DNA of 64,000 bases from Theileria orientalis strain Shintoku (lineage: Eukaryota; Apicomplexa; Aconoidasida; Piroplasmida; Theileriidae), in NCBI RefSeq assembly GCF_000740895.1, contig NC_025262.1, positions 1,046,001 to 1,110,000 of the forward strand, read 5' to 3'. The position numbers and the translations under genes were made by a program. Of the stretch, positions 1-9,940 are shown piece by piece (positions within the stretch are counted from its first letter, which is position 1; every line of letters begins with the position of its first letter). Under the pieces are notes generated by a model. That model was not told the DNA's origin, did not search any database, and was given only the letters and a program-made list of their open reading frames with translations.

Positions 1-2699
1 TTCTTCACCAGCTGATTCAGGTACGTCAGCAGCAGCTTAGTGAAGATGTTGTCCTCTCCTATGTACCTCTTGATTGCCAGGAAGAGCAGTGACGTCGGCA
101 TCGTCTTCGGCGCTTTCTTAGCGCTGTGCTTCACGTACACCATCGAGTAGTACCTTATTACGAACGACTTGATGTTGAAGAGTATCAGCCTGTCGTACGG
201 CTCGTAGTACTCCTCGTCCACCTCCCTGTTGATGTCGTAGCAGCACACCAGCAGCATAAGCACCAACTCGTAGTCCACCTCCTTCTTCTCTGCGACCACC
301 TCTCCTTCTCTCGCCGTGTTATTCGAGAAGGATATGTGCTCCAGGCTGCTGTTTATTCCTATCAGCAGGTTCAGCTCATTCTGCAGACTCTCCTTGTCCT
401 TCTCCTCCCTCGTCGCCTCGTTACTTCCTCCCGTCGTGTGCGAGTACTTAAAGGTGTAGTGGTAGTTATTCTTCTGGTTATAGTTTGCGCTCCTTACGTT
501 GTAGCTGAACACTCTGTCGTTGAACTTATTGTACAATTTTGGGTTCATTCTGTACATTTCTATCAGGTAACTTCTTTCCATCCTATCTCTCTCCTCCAGC
601 AGCTGATCTCTGCTTTTATAGTTGTTAACTCCTTGTTGCTGGTGGCCGTTCCTATTTCCGCTGCCGTTGACTCGATTCGTGCTACTTCCAGTATCTCTTG
701 AGCTGCTACTACTGCCACCTCCTTCCTTAGAATCTCTTTCGCCGTGCGCCTTATCTTCTCCCTTTACTCCTTTTACTTCCCCTAGTAAACTCGTGACGTT
801 AATTCCTGACAGGATGTTGTACACTATCCTCACGTATTGCCACAGCATGTTCCTCTCCAGCTGTGTAAGGTAACTCGGGTAGTATTCGTAGTCCCCCTTT
901 TCCTCGTGCTGCTGCTCCGGGACTGCGTTTTCATCCGTCTTTGAGGCTCCTGGGTCCACCGTCTGATCCGGTACGTACGTCACTGGCACGATTGCCTTCC
1001 TTATTGTTCTGAAGAACATCAGCAGCTCCTGCCTTATCAGCGTCAGTATTCCCAGTTCGTTGAATATGTACAGCATGCCCATGTTCGACTTGATCGTCAG
1101 CACTTGCGAGATCAGTATTCTCACCGTCTGCATGTGGAACTCCGACTTCGTCCTCGTTGCGTCCACTCTCTTATTCACTTCGTTTATGTTCGTCGTCACG
1201 TCGTACAACTCTCTTCTTATCTGCTTTATTCTCTTCTTCTTTGCCATTGCTGCATTTCTAACCTCTTGTGCCAGTTCTCTGTCCTTTCTCAGTCTGTTCA
1301 GCTCTGATCGGTCTTCCTCCTCCTCCAGCTGCTCCACTTCCTTTATCAGGTTATCTCGCTCCGTCGACAGACTCTGCTGCAGCTCCTTCATGCTATTCAG
1401 CTCTTCCAGGTCCTCCTTACTTATGTATCCGTTCTGCTTAAAGTGCTCCAACTTAAGCCTGAACTCTCCTATGATCGACCATATCTCACTGCTTTCCATC
1501 GCGCTGCGCAGTGTATTCAGCCCTTTTATGTAACTGTCTATTACTCTCGTTCTATATTTCAACTCAATCTTCACGTTGCTGTTCTTCTCCTCGTCGCCTT
1601 TGAAACTTCTGTTCGGCGCGTCCTGAGAATCCTTGCCCAGCGACTGCAGCAGCTGCAGGTTAATCACCTTATATATGCTCTGTGCAGTCATCCAGTAGTT
1701 GTACCAGTTCTCCGATGGCGGCTGCGTTATCTGGTAGAAGAAGTATATCAGCTCATTTACCAGCTGATCCACGTCTATCGCCTCACTCACCGAGCCTCTG
1801 TTCAGCACTGAGCACAGCGGCAGGATGAATGAGGACATAAAATTGTGCGAAAAGATGTATATCGACGCGCACCTCGGGTATTTGTACAGCGGCACTCCCT
1901 CCATCTCCTCGTAGTCTCCTCTCCTTTCCCTATGCAGGAGCGTGTTTATGTCCCTCAAATTCGCCACTGCTTCTGAGTCTATTGTCACCAGCACGTTCTC
2001 ATCTCCCTCGTAGCCTGTATCCATGCTTCTCAGGTGCGACGCGTTCTCCTTGTCCTTTGAGAACCTTCCGAATCTTCCCTCCGGCTGGTCATTCCTGAAC
2101 GTCTGCTTTATTATATTCTTCAGGAACTTATTCATCGTCTTCTCGCTTTGCTTCCTCTTATTTATATTATATTTCTGAAATTTATTTTTATTCCCATCAT
2201 CTTTTCTGGCCGTTTCCCTATCTGTGAATAAGTTTTCCACATTTGTGGCTTGGTATTCCTTAGAACTTTTCATGTGATTCTTCGTTTGCGATATTTTCTC
2301 CCTTTTGATCAGGCCTGAAAAAAGCGACAGGAGTTCCAGCTCCAACGCCTGCCGACTCTTGTAAAAGTAGGACAGGTCCTCTAGTGTGTACCGGATCTCG
2401 TCCTCCGTGCCTTCAAACTCGTCGTAGGCCCCTGCTCTAGAGGACAGTAACTTCTCGAGGTCCTTGACCCGCCTCTTTACCTTGTTCTCCTCTTCTGCTT
2501 TATCTTCCTGGGGGATTCCGAATAAGAAGTCGTAGTCGTCATCATTGGAATCTTCCCTGTTGTCACTCGCTCCTTCAAAATCTTCTACACTCCTATCGTC
2601 GTCGACGATAAAGGAATCGTCACTATCACGTCTCTGAGTTTGATCGTCATTTTGATCATCATTGTTCTCTTCATCCGGATAGTCAAATAGTTCGTCCAT
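1..2699 (-). CDS. Large unidentified coiled-coil protein, C-terminus off the window
   Basis: The frame is open on the minus strand from an ATG at 2699 to the window edge, about 899 codons with no stop and no intron needed. The N-terminus (about 90 residues) is very acidic and rich in Asp, Glu and Asn. After it come a basic Lys-rich stretch near residues 170-215, a mostly helical region, a strongly charged coiled coil (about residues 450-540, many Glu/Lys/Arg), a Ser/Gly/Asn-rich linker (about 685-720) and another helical part. There is no signal peptide or membrane segment. I do not recognise the family; the acidic start and helical body would suit a nuclear or chromatin scaffold, but that is only a guess. 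It diverges from the NAD kinase gene across a 640-nt spacer. Confidence 0.8.
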   Translation of the reverse strand, partial: MDELFDYPDEENNDDQNDDQTQRRDSDDSFIVDDDRSVEDFEGASDNREDSNDDDYDFLFGIPQEDKAEEENKVKRRVKDLEKLLSSRAGAYDEFEGTEDEIRYTLEDLSYFYKSRQALELELLSLFSGLIKREKISQTKNHMKSSKEYQATNVENLFTDRETARKDDGNKNKFQKYNINKRKQSEKTMNKFLKNIIKQTFRNDQPEGRFGRFSKDKENASHLRSMDTGYEGDENVLVTIDSEAVANLRDINTLLHRERRGDYEEMEGVPLYKYPRCASIYIFSHNFMSSFILPLCSVLNRGSVSEAIDVDQLVNELIYFFYQITQPPSENWYNYWMTAQSIYKVINLQLLQSLGKDSQDAPNRSFKGDEEKNSNVKIELKYRTRVIDSYIKGLNTLRSAMESSEIWSIIGEFRLKLEHFKQNGYISKEDLEELNSMKELQQSLSTERDNLIKEVEQLEEEEDRSELNRLRKDRELAQEVRNAAMAKKKRIKQIRRELYDVTTNINEVNKRVDATRTKSEFHMQTVRILISQVLTIKSNMGMLYIFNELGILTLIRQELLMFFRTIRKAIVPVTYVPDQTVDPGASKTDENAVPEQQHEEKGDYEYYPSYLTQLERNMLWQYVRIVYNILSGINVTSLLGEVKGVKGEDKAHGERDSKEGGGSSSSSRDTGSSTNRVNGSGNRNGHQQQGVNNYKSRDQLLEERDRMERSYLIEMYRMNPKLYNKFNDRVFSYNVRSANYNQKNNYHYTFKYSHTTGGSNEATREEKDKESLQNELNLLIGINSSLEHISFSNNTAREGEVVAEKKEVDYELVLMLLVCCYDINREVDEEYYEPYDRLILFNIKSFVIRYYSMVYVKHSAKKAPKTMPTSLLFLAIKRYIGEDNIFTKLLLTYLNQLVK

Positions 2700-3339
2700 A
2701 TTTGATCCTCAAAATTTTTTTAATTGGTGATTTTGAGCGATAATCAACTTTATTCTAACAAAGAATGTGTATAAAATGTGTAATCAAAACTACTAATGGT
2801 TGCAATAATATACATGTAAGCATTACAAAAAAATATAATTGTTAATCGAAAATAGTGAAAAGCCTATTAATAAATAAATTTGAAGTTATAAAACATAAAA
2901 ATGTCTACCCATTAAACAAAAAACGAATTTAATTATGTGAGCAGATATTCCAAATGTCAATAGAGAATATCTAAAACAACTAATCCCAAAGGGGTAAAAT
3001 CTCACTTAAAATAACAAATGTGTTCGTAAAGAAAAAAAATAAATGTGGTGAAATAAGTGGGAAAGCCTTCAGTTATATTTCTCATAGAAATTATTTATAG
3101 ACCCAGTAATCAATTGTATTAGTAAATTTTCTGTTTAAAAGTGAGAAATTAAATTAATATTAATCCAATTTAGTTGTTTCAACTCAGTGTTATTTATAGA
3201 ATCTCAGTTTCGAAAGGGATCCCTCATGTTAAACAAAAATTCAGATGATTATGCCATAAAAACGTGTTATTATCTAAAAATATTTATAAAGTGTCAAAAA
3301 TTTAAACAAATGTATTATACAGTTACTTTTTACTGAAAA
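2700..3339. other. A/T-rich divergent spacer (putative bidirectional promoter region)
   Basis: This 640-nt stretch lies between the start codons of two divergently transcribed genes. It is A/T-rich with stops in all frames. No RNA gene, repeat or clear motif was seen. Confidence 0.6.
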
Positions 3340-4642
3340 ATGAATCGCAACACATACGAGAAGGATAATTATAAAAGACTCTTTACCAGCTCAGAGTGTG
3401 ACTCACCAATCCGGAATAACAGTATGGAAATAGTGTTTAATACTAAGCCTAAAAAAATACTGATACTAATGTCACCCTTTAACCCGAAAATAGATTTGGT
3501 GCTTGACCAGCTGGTTTCAATAATAAAGGAACATTTGCCCACAACAGAAGTAATATACGACAAGTCAATACTGTCAGAAATACCGGAAACAGATAAACTT
3601 TGGGGAGAAGTGCAGGAGCTGTACAAGGGCCAAGTGGTGACACGCTTCGAGGACCCGGAGAAGACGGACAACCTGCAGGAAAAGGACCTGAAGGACGTGG
3701 ACCTGGTGATAACAGTGGGAGGAGACGGAACAATGCTGAGAGTGAACAAGGTGTTCCGCCGAGAAATACCGCCAGTAGTTGGCCTCTCAATGGGCTCGCT
3801 GGGCTACCTGGCGAAATTCAACCTGGAAAAAGTAACAGAAACACTGTCAAACATAGAGACGAGAGGCTTTAAAATATCACTAAGATCGCAAATTCAAGTG
3901 ACAATATTGGATGAAAACGGAGAACCGATAATAAGAAGAAACGCATTAAACGAATGCGTAATTGACAGGGGTAAGTTAGGTATTTAAAGCGACAACATTT
4001 ATGTTGTGAGATAAAGTATATGTGGAAAATAAATGACCTTAAAACATTGAAACTACAGGCCTCTCACCTTATATAACGACCCTGGATGTTTACTATAACG
4101 GAGAATATTTTACGACGGTTTCTGGAGACGGGTTGATGCTGACAACGCCAAGTGGGTCGACCGCGTACTCGATGTCAGCGGGAGGATCAATAGTACACCC
4201 ACATGTAAGTAAACGGCTAAATATGAGATAGGTAAATAGTTGTTGAGTCATTGGTGATCTTTGGACTCATAATTGACCGTAGGTGGAAGCGCTGCTGTTC
4301 ACGGTTATATGCCCGCACTCGATATCGTACCGGCCCCTGGTGCTCCCGAGCACCTCGATCATAAAGGTGGTGATACCGCCGGACAACAGGGGGTACGTCA
4401 GAGTGTCGCTGGACGGAAACTACTCGTGCAACATCAGGCACGGGTGCTCAGTCAAAATCACGACCTCGAAGACTAACTTCCCACTGGTTCTGCCCAAGCA
4501 GACGGGAACGACGAAGGAGTGGTGCAGGTCGCTGAAGGAAAACCTGCACTGGAACGTGAGAATAAGGCAGCAGAAGCTGCACGTGCCGTCGTACGTGAAG
4601 GCGAAAGACGAGACGACGGAGTTGCAGGAGTTTAACGACTAG
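3340..4642 (+). CDS. NADK: NAD kinase (3 exons)
   Basis: Phosphorylates NAD to NADP. Exons 3340-3970, 4059-4204 and 4283-4642 join in frame to give 378 residues. The hallmark GGDGT nucleotide-binding motif is at about residues 127-131. It is followed by the glycine-rich GLSMGSLGYLA segment, then the NE-x-x-I motif spanning the first intron. The second conserved block, TPSGSTAYSMSAGG, lies in exon 2, and the PHSISYRPLVLP block in exon 3. All core motifs of the family are intact. Introns are 88 and 78 nt with GT...AG ends. No targeting peptide is obvious, so a cytosolic enzyme is likely. It converges on ispF with 125 nt between stops. Confidence 0.95.
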
Positions 4643-4767
4643 TAATATGCACGAACACACCGTAGAGATATACCGTAGATAGTAGTACATTTACGCTGTT
4701 TAAGTTAAGGCGATTGGGCGGAGCAGGGTATGTGCGCCAGGACGACGTGGAAGGGTCGGGGGAAGAG

Positions 4768-5406
4768 TCAGCTGCGGTGACGCAGAAGCGCCACGGAGTG
4801 GCAAGCCACGGCGAAACCGCCGCCGACCGAGTCGAGGCGCTCGTTGGTCTTCGCCTTGACGTTGACGACGGCGCTGTGGCCGAGGAGCACGCCCAGGCTG
4901 TCGCGAATCCTCGCCTTGAGGGGCCCGAGCTTGGGCGACTCGAGCAGTATGCAGACGTCGACGTTGACGAGGAGGTAGTTCAGCTCAGACATGAGCTCGA
5001 CGACGCTGCGGAGGACCTTGGCGGAGTCGAGGCCCTCGAACTGCGGGTCGGAGTCGGGGAAGTAGTCGCCGATGTCGCCCTTGCCCAAGGCGCCCAGGAT
5101 CGCATCGGAGACCGAGTGCAGGACCACGTCGCCGTCGCTGTGTGCGAGGACCCGGACTGAGCTGCCGGGAACGGAGACGCCGCCGAGCTTGAGAGGCCTC
5201 CCAAGGGAAGTTGAGCGTACGAGCCTGTGGAGGTCGTAGCCTATTCCGACCCTGTAGTGATTGGGGTCCGGGTAGGAGGGCGAGGGAACGACGCTGGTCA
5301 CGTTTGCCACATGGTGCCGTTGCTGAAGTTCGACGGATTTATTAAATTTAACACACTCAGACTGATTCAAACTGGTTAAATAATATACAAGAAATAATTT
5401 AAACAT
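4768..5406 (-). CDS. ispF: 2-C-methyl-D-erythritol 2,4-cyclodiphosphate synthase (IspF), apicoplast MEP pathway
   Basis: Makes MEcPP, the fifth step of non-mevalonate isoprenoid synthesis, expected in the apicoplast. The 212-residue frame has no intron. The mature enzyme starts near residue 50 with GIGYDLHRL, whose Asp-x-His pair binds the catalytic metal. The AHSDGDVVLHS block, GDIGDYFPDSD and the C-terminal KAKTNERLDSVGGG signature follow. The mature part matches the usual length of about 160 residues. The first 50 residues are a hydrophobic start followed by a Ser/Lys/Asn-containing region, which fits a bipartite apicoplast leader (inference). The body is strikingly G/C-rich compared with the leader. 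Confidence 0.95.
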   Translation of the reverse strand: MFKLFLVYYLTSLNQSECVKFNKSVELQQRHHVANVTSVVPSPSYPDPNHYRVGIGYDLHRLVRSTSLGRPLKLGGVSVPGSSVRVLAHSDGDVVLHSVSDAILGALGKGDIGDYFPDSDPQFEGLDSAKVLRSVVELMSELNYLLVNVDVCILLESPKLGPLKARIRDSLGVLLGHSAVVNVKAKTNERLDSVGGGFAVACHSVALLRHRS

Positions 5407-5605
5407 TATAGGTGGGAGTTATTCATCTTATAAATCTGAAAAAGCTGTGGAATCCTAACAAATTGTAGTGTGTATGTGAATTAAACTATTATATAGGTTG
5501 TTCATGGTAATGGATAATAAACCTGTTTTGATTTGAATGTGCTTTAAAAATGTAATTTAAAAATAGGACTCCTATAATTAATCGCTATCGCATTATATTT
5601 AACAA

Positions 5606-6174
5606 ATGGAAGAAGATGCTCTCTTTGACGAGAGTGACCTGGAAAAGGTCAACTCGTTGGAATTACCTGAAAATCAGACGTGTTTGGTTTGTTTTGATGA
5701 TTTGTCGAGGGAGAACACGGTCGCATATAAGCCTTTCAAGGACTCTGCCTGGTCCCTCTCAACATTCTGTGTAGAATGCATAAAGCAGCTAATTAAGATA
5801 CAGGTTGGTTCCCAATGTACCAGAGTGCATAATAGAGTATGTGGTAAGCAGCCGTGCTTAAGCGACGTCATGATTGCCTTTAGTATCACAAATACCTGCA
5901 CAGTCTCGCCACCACGAACTGTGCCAAGGAACAAAGGGCGCTTCTGGATAGGGGTCCCCCGATTAATGTGAGCGACAGCATAGGCTTCCCAGAAGCAGAG
6001 AAGTCGGAAGTGTACTCGCTCTACGACTACGGGTCCGCGAAACCCCTCTCTCCTAAGCTGGATGGAAGCTTGGTATCCTTAGTATGTTAATGAAATTCGT
6101 AGACTGGTCAGGCGAGATTGGATTTGTGGGCCGAGTTGAACAAGTTTAGATTCAAAAACGACGTGGAAGAATGA
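5606..6174 (+). CDS. Small conserved CxxC protein, function unknown (3 exons)
   Basis: Exons 5606-5803, 5884-6072 and 6103-6174 give 152 residues. The introns are 80 and only 30 nt. The N-terminal quarter is acidic and is followed by the motif TCLVCFDDL, then FCVECI about 25 residues later. The spaced Cys pairs could bind a metal. The second half contains a GPPINV motif, a VYSLYDYG block and a final charged helix. The general shape reminds me of a small uncharacterised eukaryotic family, but I cannot name it. There is no signal or membrane segment. It is convergent with the Nse3-like gene, with 159 nt between stops. Confidence 0.75.
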
Positions 6175-6333
6175 CAAAATTTTAATCTTCTGTTTTTACA
6201 GATAGCCATGTACACAAGGGTGTGCAAACAGCTACACACACGTACACAATATATGTATCTAATTGTCAATTAAATTTGTACGTGCTGTGAAAAATACAAA
6301 TGCGTTATAGTATGTTTGATTTGGGAGGCAGGT

Positions 6334-7629
6334 CTATTCAAAAAATATGTCTAAGCCCCTGTTGAAGACAGCCTCGTCTAGTGCTTTAAATTCACTAACG
6401 TACTCATCCTTGTGGTCTGAAATATTAGTTATGCTCGCAAAACATACACTCAATGTTAAGCCTGTATCCAGGTGAAATGGTGACGGAGGATAGCAAGTCT
6501 AAGACCTAAAGCGATAAGTGACAGTTGGCGTATAAAACGATTGTAGTTAAGGGACCTAACCTGACTTTGAAATGTAAGATATATGTACGATAAGTCCTTA
6601 GCATACAATAAGTAGTCTGAGACGTGAGTGAAATCTGAAAATATGTTATTCGAGTCGATGTAGACGCAATCAATTGATTGTTTAGTGAATTTATGTACCC
6701 TTAGAGTTGTATTTTACATCCTTTTTCCTTTTTACTGTTTTCAGTTTCATTACTAAAGCCTCTTCGTCCTCCTTGCCTAAACCAGATATTAGGAGTTCTT
6801 AGTAATAATAATGTTGAATGCCCATAGGTTGCGGTAACTTAAATGGGTAATATGACATACAGGTGGGTATCATGTGAGTTTTACCAATCTTTTCAAAGAC
6901 TTCGCACAGAAACTCTACATTCGAATGAATTAAAAGGGTGGTTACTCAGTGAAATCTCATTATTGTGTGCCTTGAAGCATGGAACCAGAAGAAGGATGAA
7001 CCCACGTAATTCATGGTCGCCTAAGTTGTAAAATAGTCGGTAGAAATGCAACCTTGAGTGAGTGTTTTTAAATCGTGGGCTTTAAAGGAAATGGTCTGCT
7101 TTAAAAATAAATCCCTTTTGCCTAAACAAAGCACATTATTAAGTAAAGGCTTGGTACCTTGTCCGTATTTGACGTCCTCCAAACTAAGTCCGAATACTCG
7201 ACTCAGAGTATTCCTGGCATTTTCTGAAGTAAATTATGCATAGATTGGTAATAGATAAAAAATTACCTATGAGAGAGTTAGAAATGCTGTGAGTTGTCAA
7301 ATCTGGCAAGTAATTCTTAACGATCAGGCGAACGTCTTCATATTTGGTAGGAAAAGGGGATTGACTTAACACCCTTCTAACAATCATCCTGGTTATTTTA
7401 TTGCGTTCCTGTGAAGGCAAATTAGTTTGTATGTGTATGTGTGTGTACGTTTCTATGAAACTGATCTGGTTGAAGTAACTGAGGAAGATACTATATCGCT
7501 CAACGTTCGAGTCGGTGTTTTTTTTACGGACAACGAGGGGGTGGCTTGTTCCGAGGAAGGTTCCAAACCAATGCTGGAAACTTGGTGCTCGGAAATCACA
7601 AACTTCTCGTACTCGCTTTCATCTGCCAT
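6334..7629 (-). CDS. NSE3: Nse3/MAGE-domain protein, SMC5/6 complex subunit (10 exons)
   Basis: Ten small exons join in frame to 280 residues: 7462-7629, 7267-7408, 7158-7223, 7053-7121, 6946-7020, 6885-6914, 6699-6776, 6561-6634, 6448-6505 and 6334-6416. Introns are about 30-110 nt. The product fits the MAGE homology domain. After a Ser/Thr-rich leader come a winged-helix start (IVRRVLSQSPFP), the FGLSLEDV block typical of MAGE proteins, the hydrophobic RGFILLLVPCF helix and the FLCEVFEKIG helix. In other eukaryotes Nse3 pairs with Nse1 and Nse4 in SMC5/6 DNA repair. The exact donor of intron 1 (two in-frame choices) is uncertain. The gene is easily missed because no exon exceeds 170 nt. Confidence 0.75.
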
Positions 7630-8341
7630 TGGAGTAAAAATCCTAATTTACGTACACACCAGGATGTGTTAATGGCTGTTTATAAAGTTAAAGTAAAACC
7701 GAAACCGAAATATTAGAAGATAAATTACAAATACAGACATATAAACTACAAACGGAAGCTTTTTTGACACAAATTTTGTGTTAAAAAAATGTATTTAAAT
7801 CAATTCCCATAATAAAACGTAAAAGGTAAATATGGTGTTAAATACTCATATTAGATATTATATACCATGTTATTTGTGAATAATCATTTGTTTCACGTAT
7901 AATATGTATGATCTATGCAAATTCTCATCTTAATTTGCACTTTATTTGAAATGTGTATGCCCCTGAAAGAAAATTGGCAGTAAATTGAGCCATACTCAGG
8001 ATTCCATAATTTTTCCGGTGTAAACTATTTTAAAATGATATTTAAATATATCTGAGCCGAACAAGATTTTGTTCCAGCCCATTTTAGATTTTTTCCATTC
8101 AGTGGTACCTTGAGGTGAATTTCCTTAAATATTCAGTAAATGTTTTACACATTAGTATTTAACCATAATATTTAAATTGGCATTCACTGTTATACATTAT
8201 AATATAAATCAAAGGCATTTATGTTGATACCCTTATCTTATTGATAAAATTCATTTAAATATGCAACGCAGTTGCCCTAACGTTGTAAAGGATTATGAAA
8301 TAAATTAATAAATACAACCAATGTCATACATTTGATAACTA
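7630..8341. other. A/T-rich divergent spacer
   Basis: This 712-nt spacer separates the divergent Nse3-like and hydrolase starts. It is strongly A/T-rich with short poly-A/T runs. No gene, RNA or repeat was seen. Confidence 0.6.
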
Positions 8342-9579
8342 ATGGGGAATAAGATTGATTCTTTGATATTTAGGCCTCCTCCGGTGTCGTACAGTATTAG
8401 CGATCCACACCTACACTTGATTCCTACACCTAATGGCAACTCAATCGCAGCCTATTTCATTAGACACAGGTAAGAAGCGCAATTAAATAGCAGATGTGTA
8501 TATTCTGGCCCTTGGGACTCAGTATAACTAATGTTTGAGTGCAGGAACGCTAGGTTTACCGTGATATTCAGCCACGGCAACGCCGAGGACATTGGAAACG
8601 TCTTCAGCAACGTGGTACAGAGGATGAGCAACTGGAACTGCAACGTGTTCATGTATGACTATCCAGGTTCGTTTTAGCAATTACGAGTACGCTAACACTT
8701 GTTAATCGTTTAATCTGGACGTTGATTAGGATATGGACTGAGTGACGGCGTGAGCACTGAGGAGAGCCTGTACTACTGCACCGACATTTCGTACAAATAT
8801 TTGACAAACTCGCTGAGTATTTTTTAAACGCCTAGATACAACCGTCGTGTAAATCCACGGCCCATTAGTTACAATACATAGCTGTCCCTAAAACAGTCGC
8901 GACTCCGATTCCACAGTGACCACTTTCCCAGACACAAAATTTTGTAGACGTTGATAAAAACACTGTTATTGCCTACGGCAGGAGCCTCGGGTGCACGTGC
9001 GCGATATACCTCGGCGTGAAGTACAAGCTGCTGGGAGTGGTCCTGCAGAGCCCCTTCCTCAGCATCCTGAGGATCAAGCTCAGCTTCTCGCTGCCCTTCG
9101 ACAAGTTCAACAACCTTGAGAGGTCGAAGTACCTGCGTTGTCCCGCCCTGGTCATCCACGGCGAGGACGACGAGCTCATCCCCGCGCAGCACTCGGCCGA
9201 GCTCATCAAGTCCATTCCCAACGTGTACTACTACTTCATCAAGGACGGCGGGCACAACAATTTGGACCACGAGTTCACCGCGCTCATGGACTCCTGCCTG
9301 ATCGAGTTCTTCAACTTTCTCATGCTCAGGCACATCTGCCGCGGCTCCCAGGGCTACTACGATGAGGACATCATAAGCATTGCCGGCTACAACAACTCCA
9401 AGAACCTGATGCACAGGAACAACTCCCGCCGCCGTTCGCAGTACTTCAAGGGCAACGACGTGTGCGACATTTTTGGCGAGTCTGTCAGCGGTTCTGGTGA
9501 GCTGGCCGCCGACTCCGGTATTGAGGACAACGTCCACGAAAGTGGTCTCAGCAAGTGCTTCTTGTGTTCATTCTGTTAA
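8342..9579 (+). CDS. ABHD17-like alpha/beta hydrolase, putative depalmitoylase (4 exons)
   Basis: Exons 8342-8469, 8545-8666, 8730-8816 and 8948-9579 give 322 residues. The N-terminus begins MGNKIDS, a good N-myristoylation signal (Gly2, Ser7). The fold is clear: the FSHGNAEDIGN oxyanion-hole block, YDYPGYGLSDG, and the nucleophile elbow GRSLG with Ser as nucleophile. The acid sits in HGEDDELIP and the base in DGGHNNL, so Ser-Asp-His are all present. The tail after residue 240 is rich in Asn, Arg, Ser and Gly, and ends in a Cys-rich CFLCSFC motif that could itself be palmitoylated. ABHD17 enzymes remove palmitate from membrane proteins; here that role is inferred from homology. The last exon is much richer in G/C than the first. 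Confidence 0.88.
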
Positions 9580-9672
9580 CTTTTAGCGCAATTCCCTAAT
9601 GTTTTCTTTTGATCATACGTGCTGATGCTTAAATAGCAGCTTAATCAAGCGTTACTTTAAACAATTTGCACA

Positions 9673-9915
9673 CTAACAAACATGATTGTTACTGTAAGCA
9701 GTGTGTGGTCTACGCTGTAATGACTGTAAGCGGTGTGTAGAGTGTAATGACTGTATATAATCTGTACTACTTAATGACTGTAAGCGGTGTATAACGTGCA
9801 ATGAACGTAAACGGCCGTTAATACTGCGTATACCGTGTAATGACCGTAAACCCTTAATACTGTGTATACCGTGCAATGAACGTGAACACCATGTAAATCC
9901 GTGTGAATTAATCAT
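9673..9915. repeat. Degenerate repeats in a convergent spacer
   Basis: Between the hydrolase stop and the giant gene's stop, short imperfect units built on 'aatgactgtaagcggtgt' and 'actgtgtataccgtg' recur about eight times with drift. An open frame on the minus strand here looks like a by-product of the repetition. No gene is proposed. Confidence 0.6.
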
Positions 9916-9940
9916 GCATTAAACTTTAGTTACTGGGGAC

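Noticed and set aside
4714..5160. Open frame of 148 codons on the plus strand
   Set aside because: It lies antisense to ispF, which has all catalytic motifs. The frame is a by-product of G/C-rich codons.
8869..9537. Open frame of 222 codons on the minus strand
   Set aside because: It is antisense to the last exon of the ABHD17-like hydrolase and has no recognisable domain.
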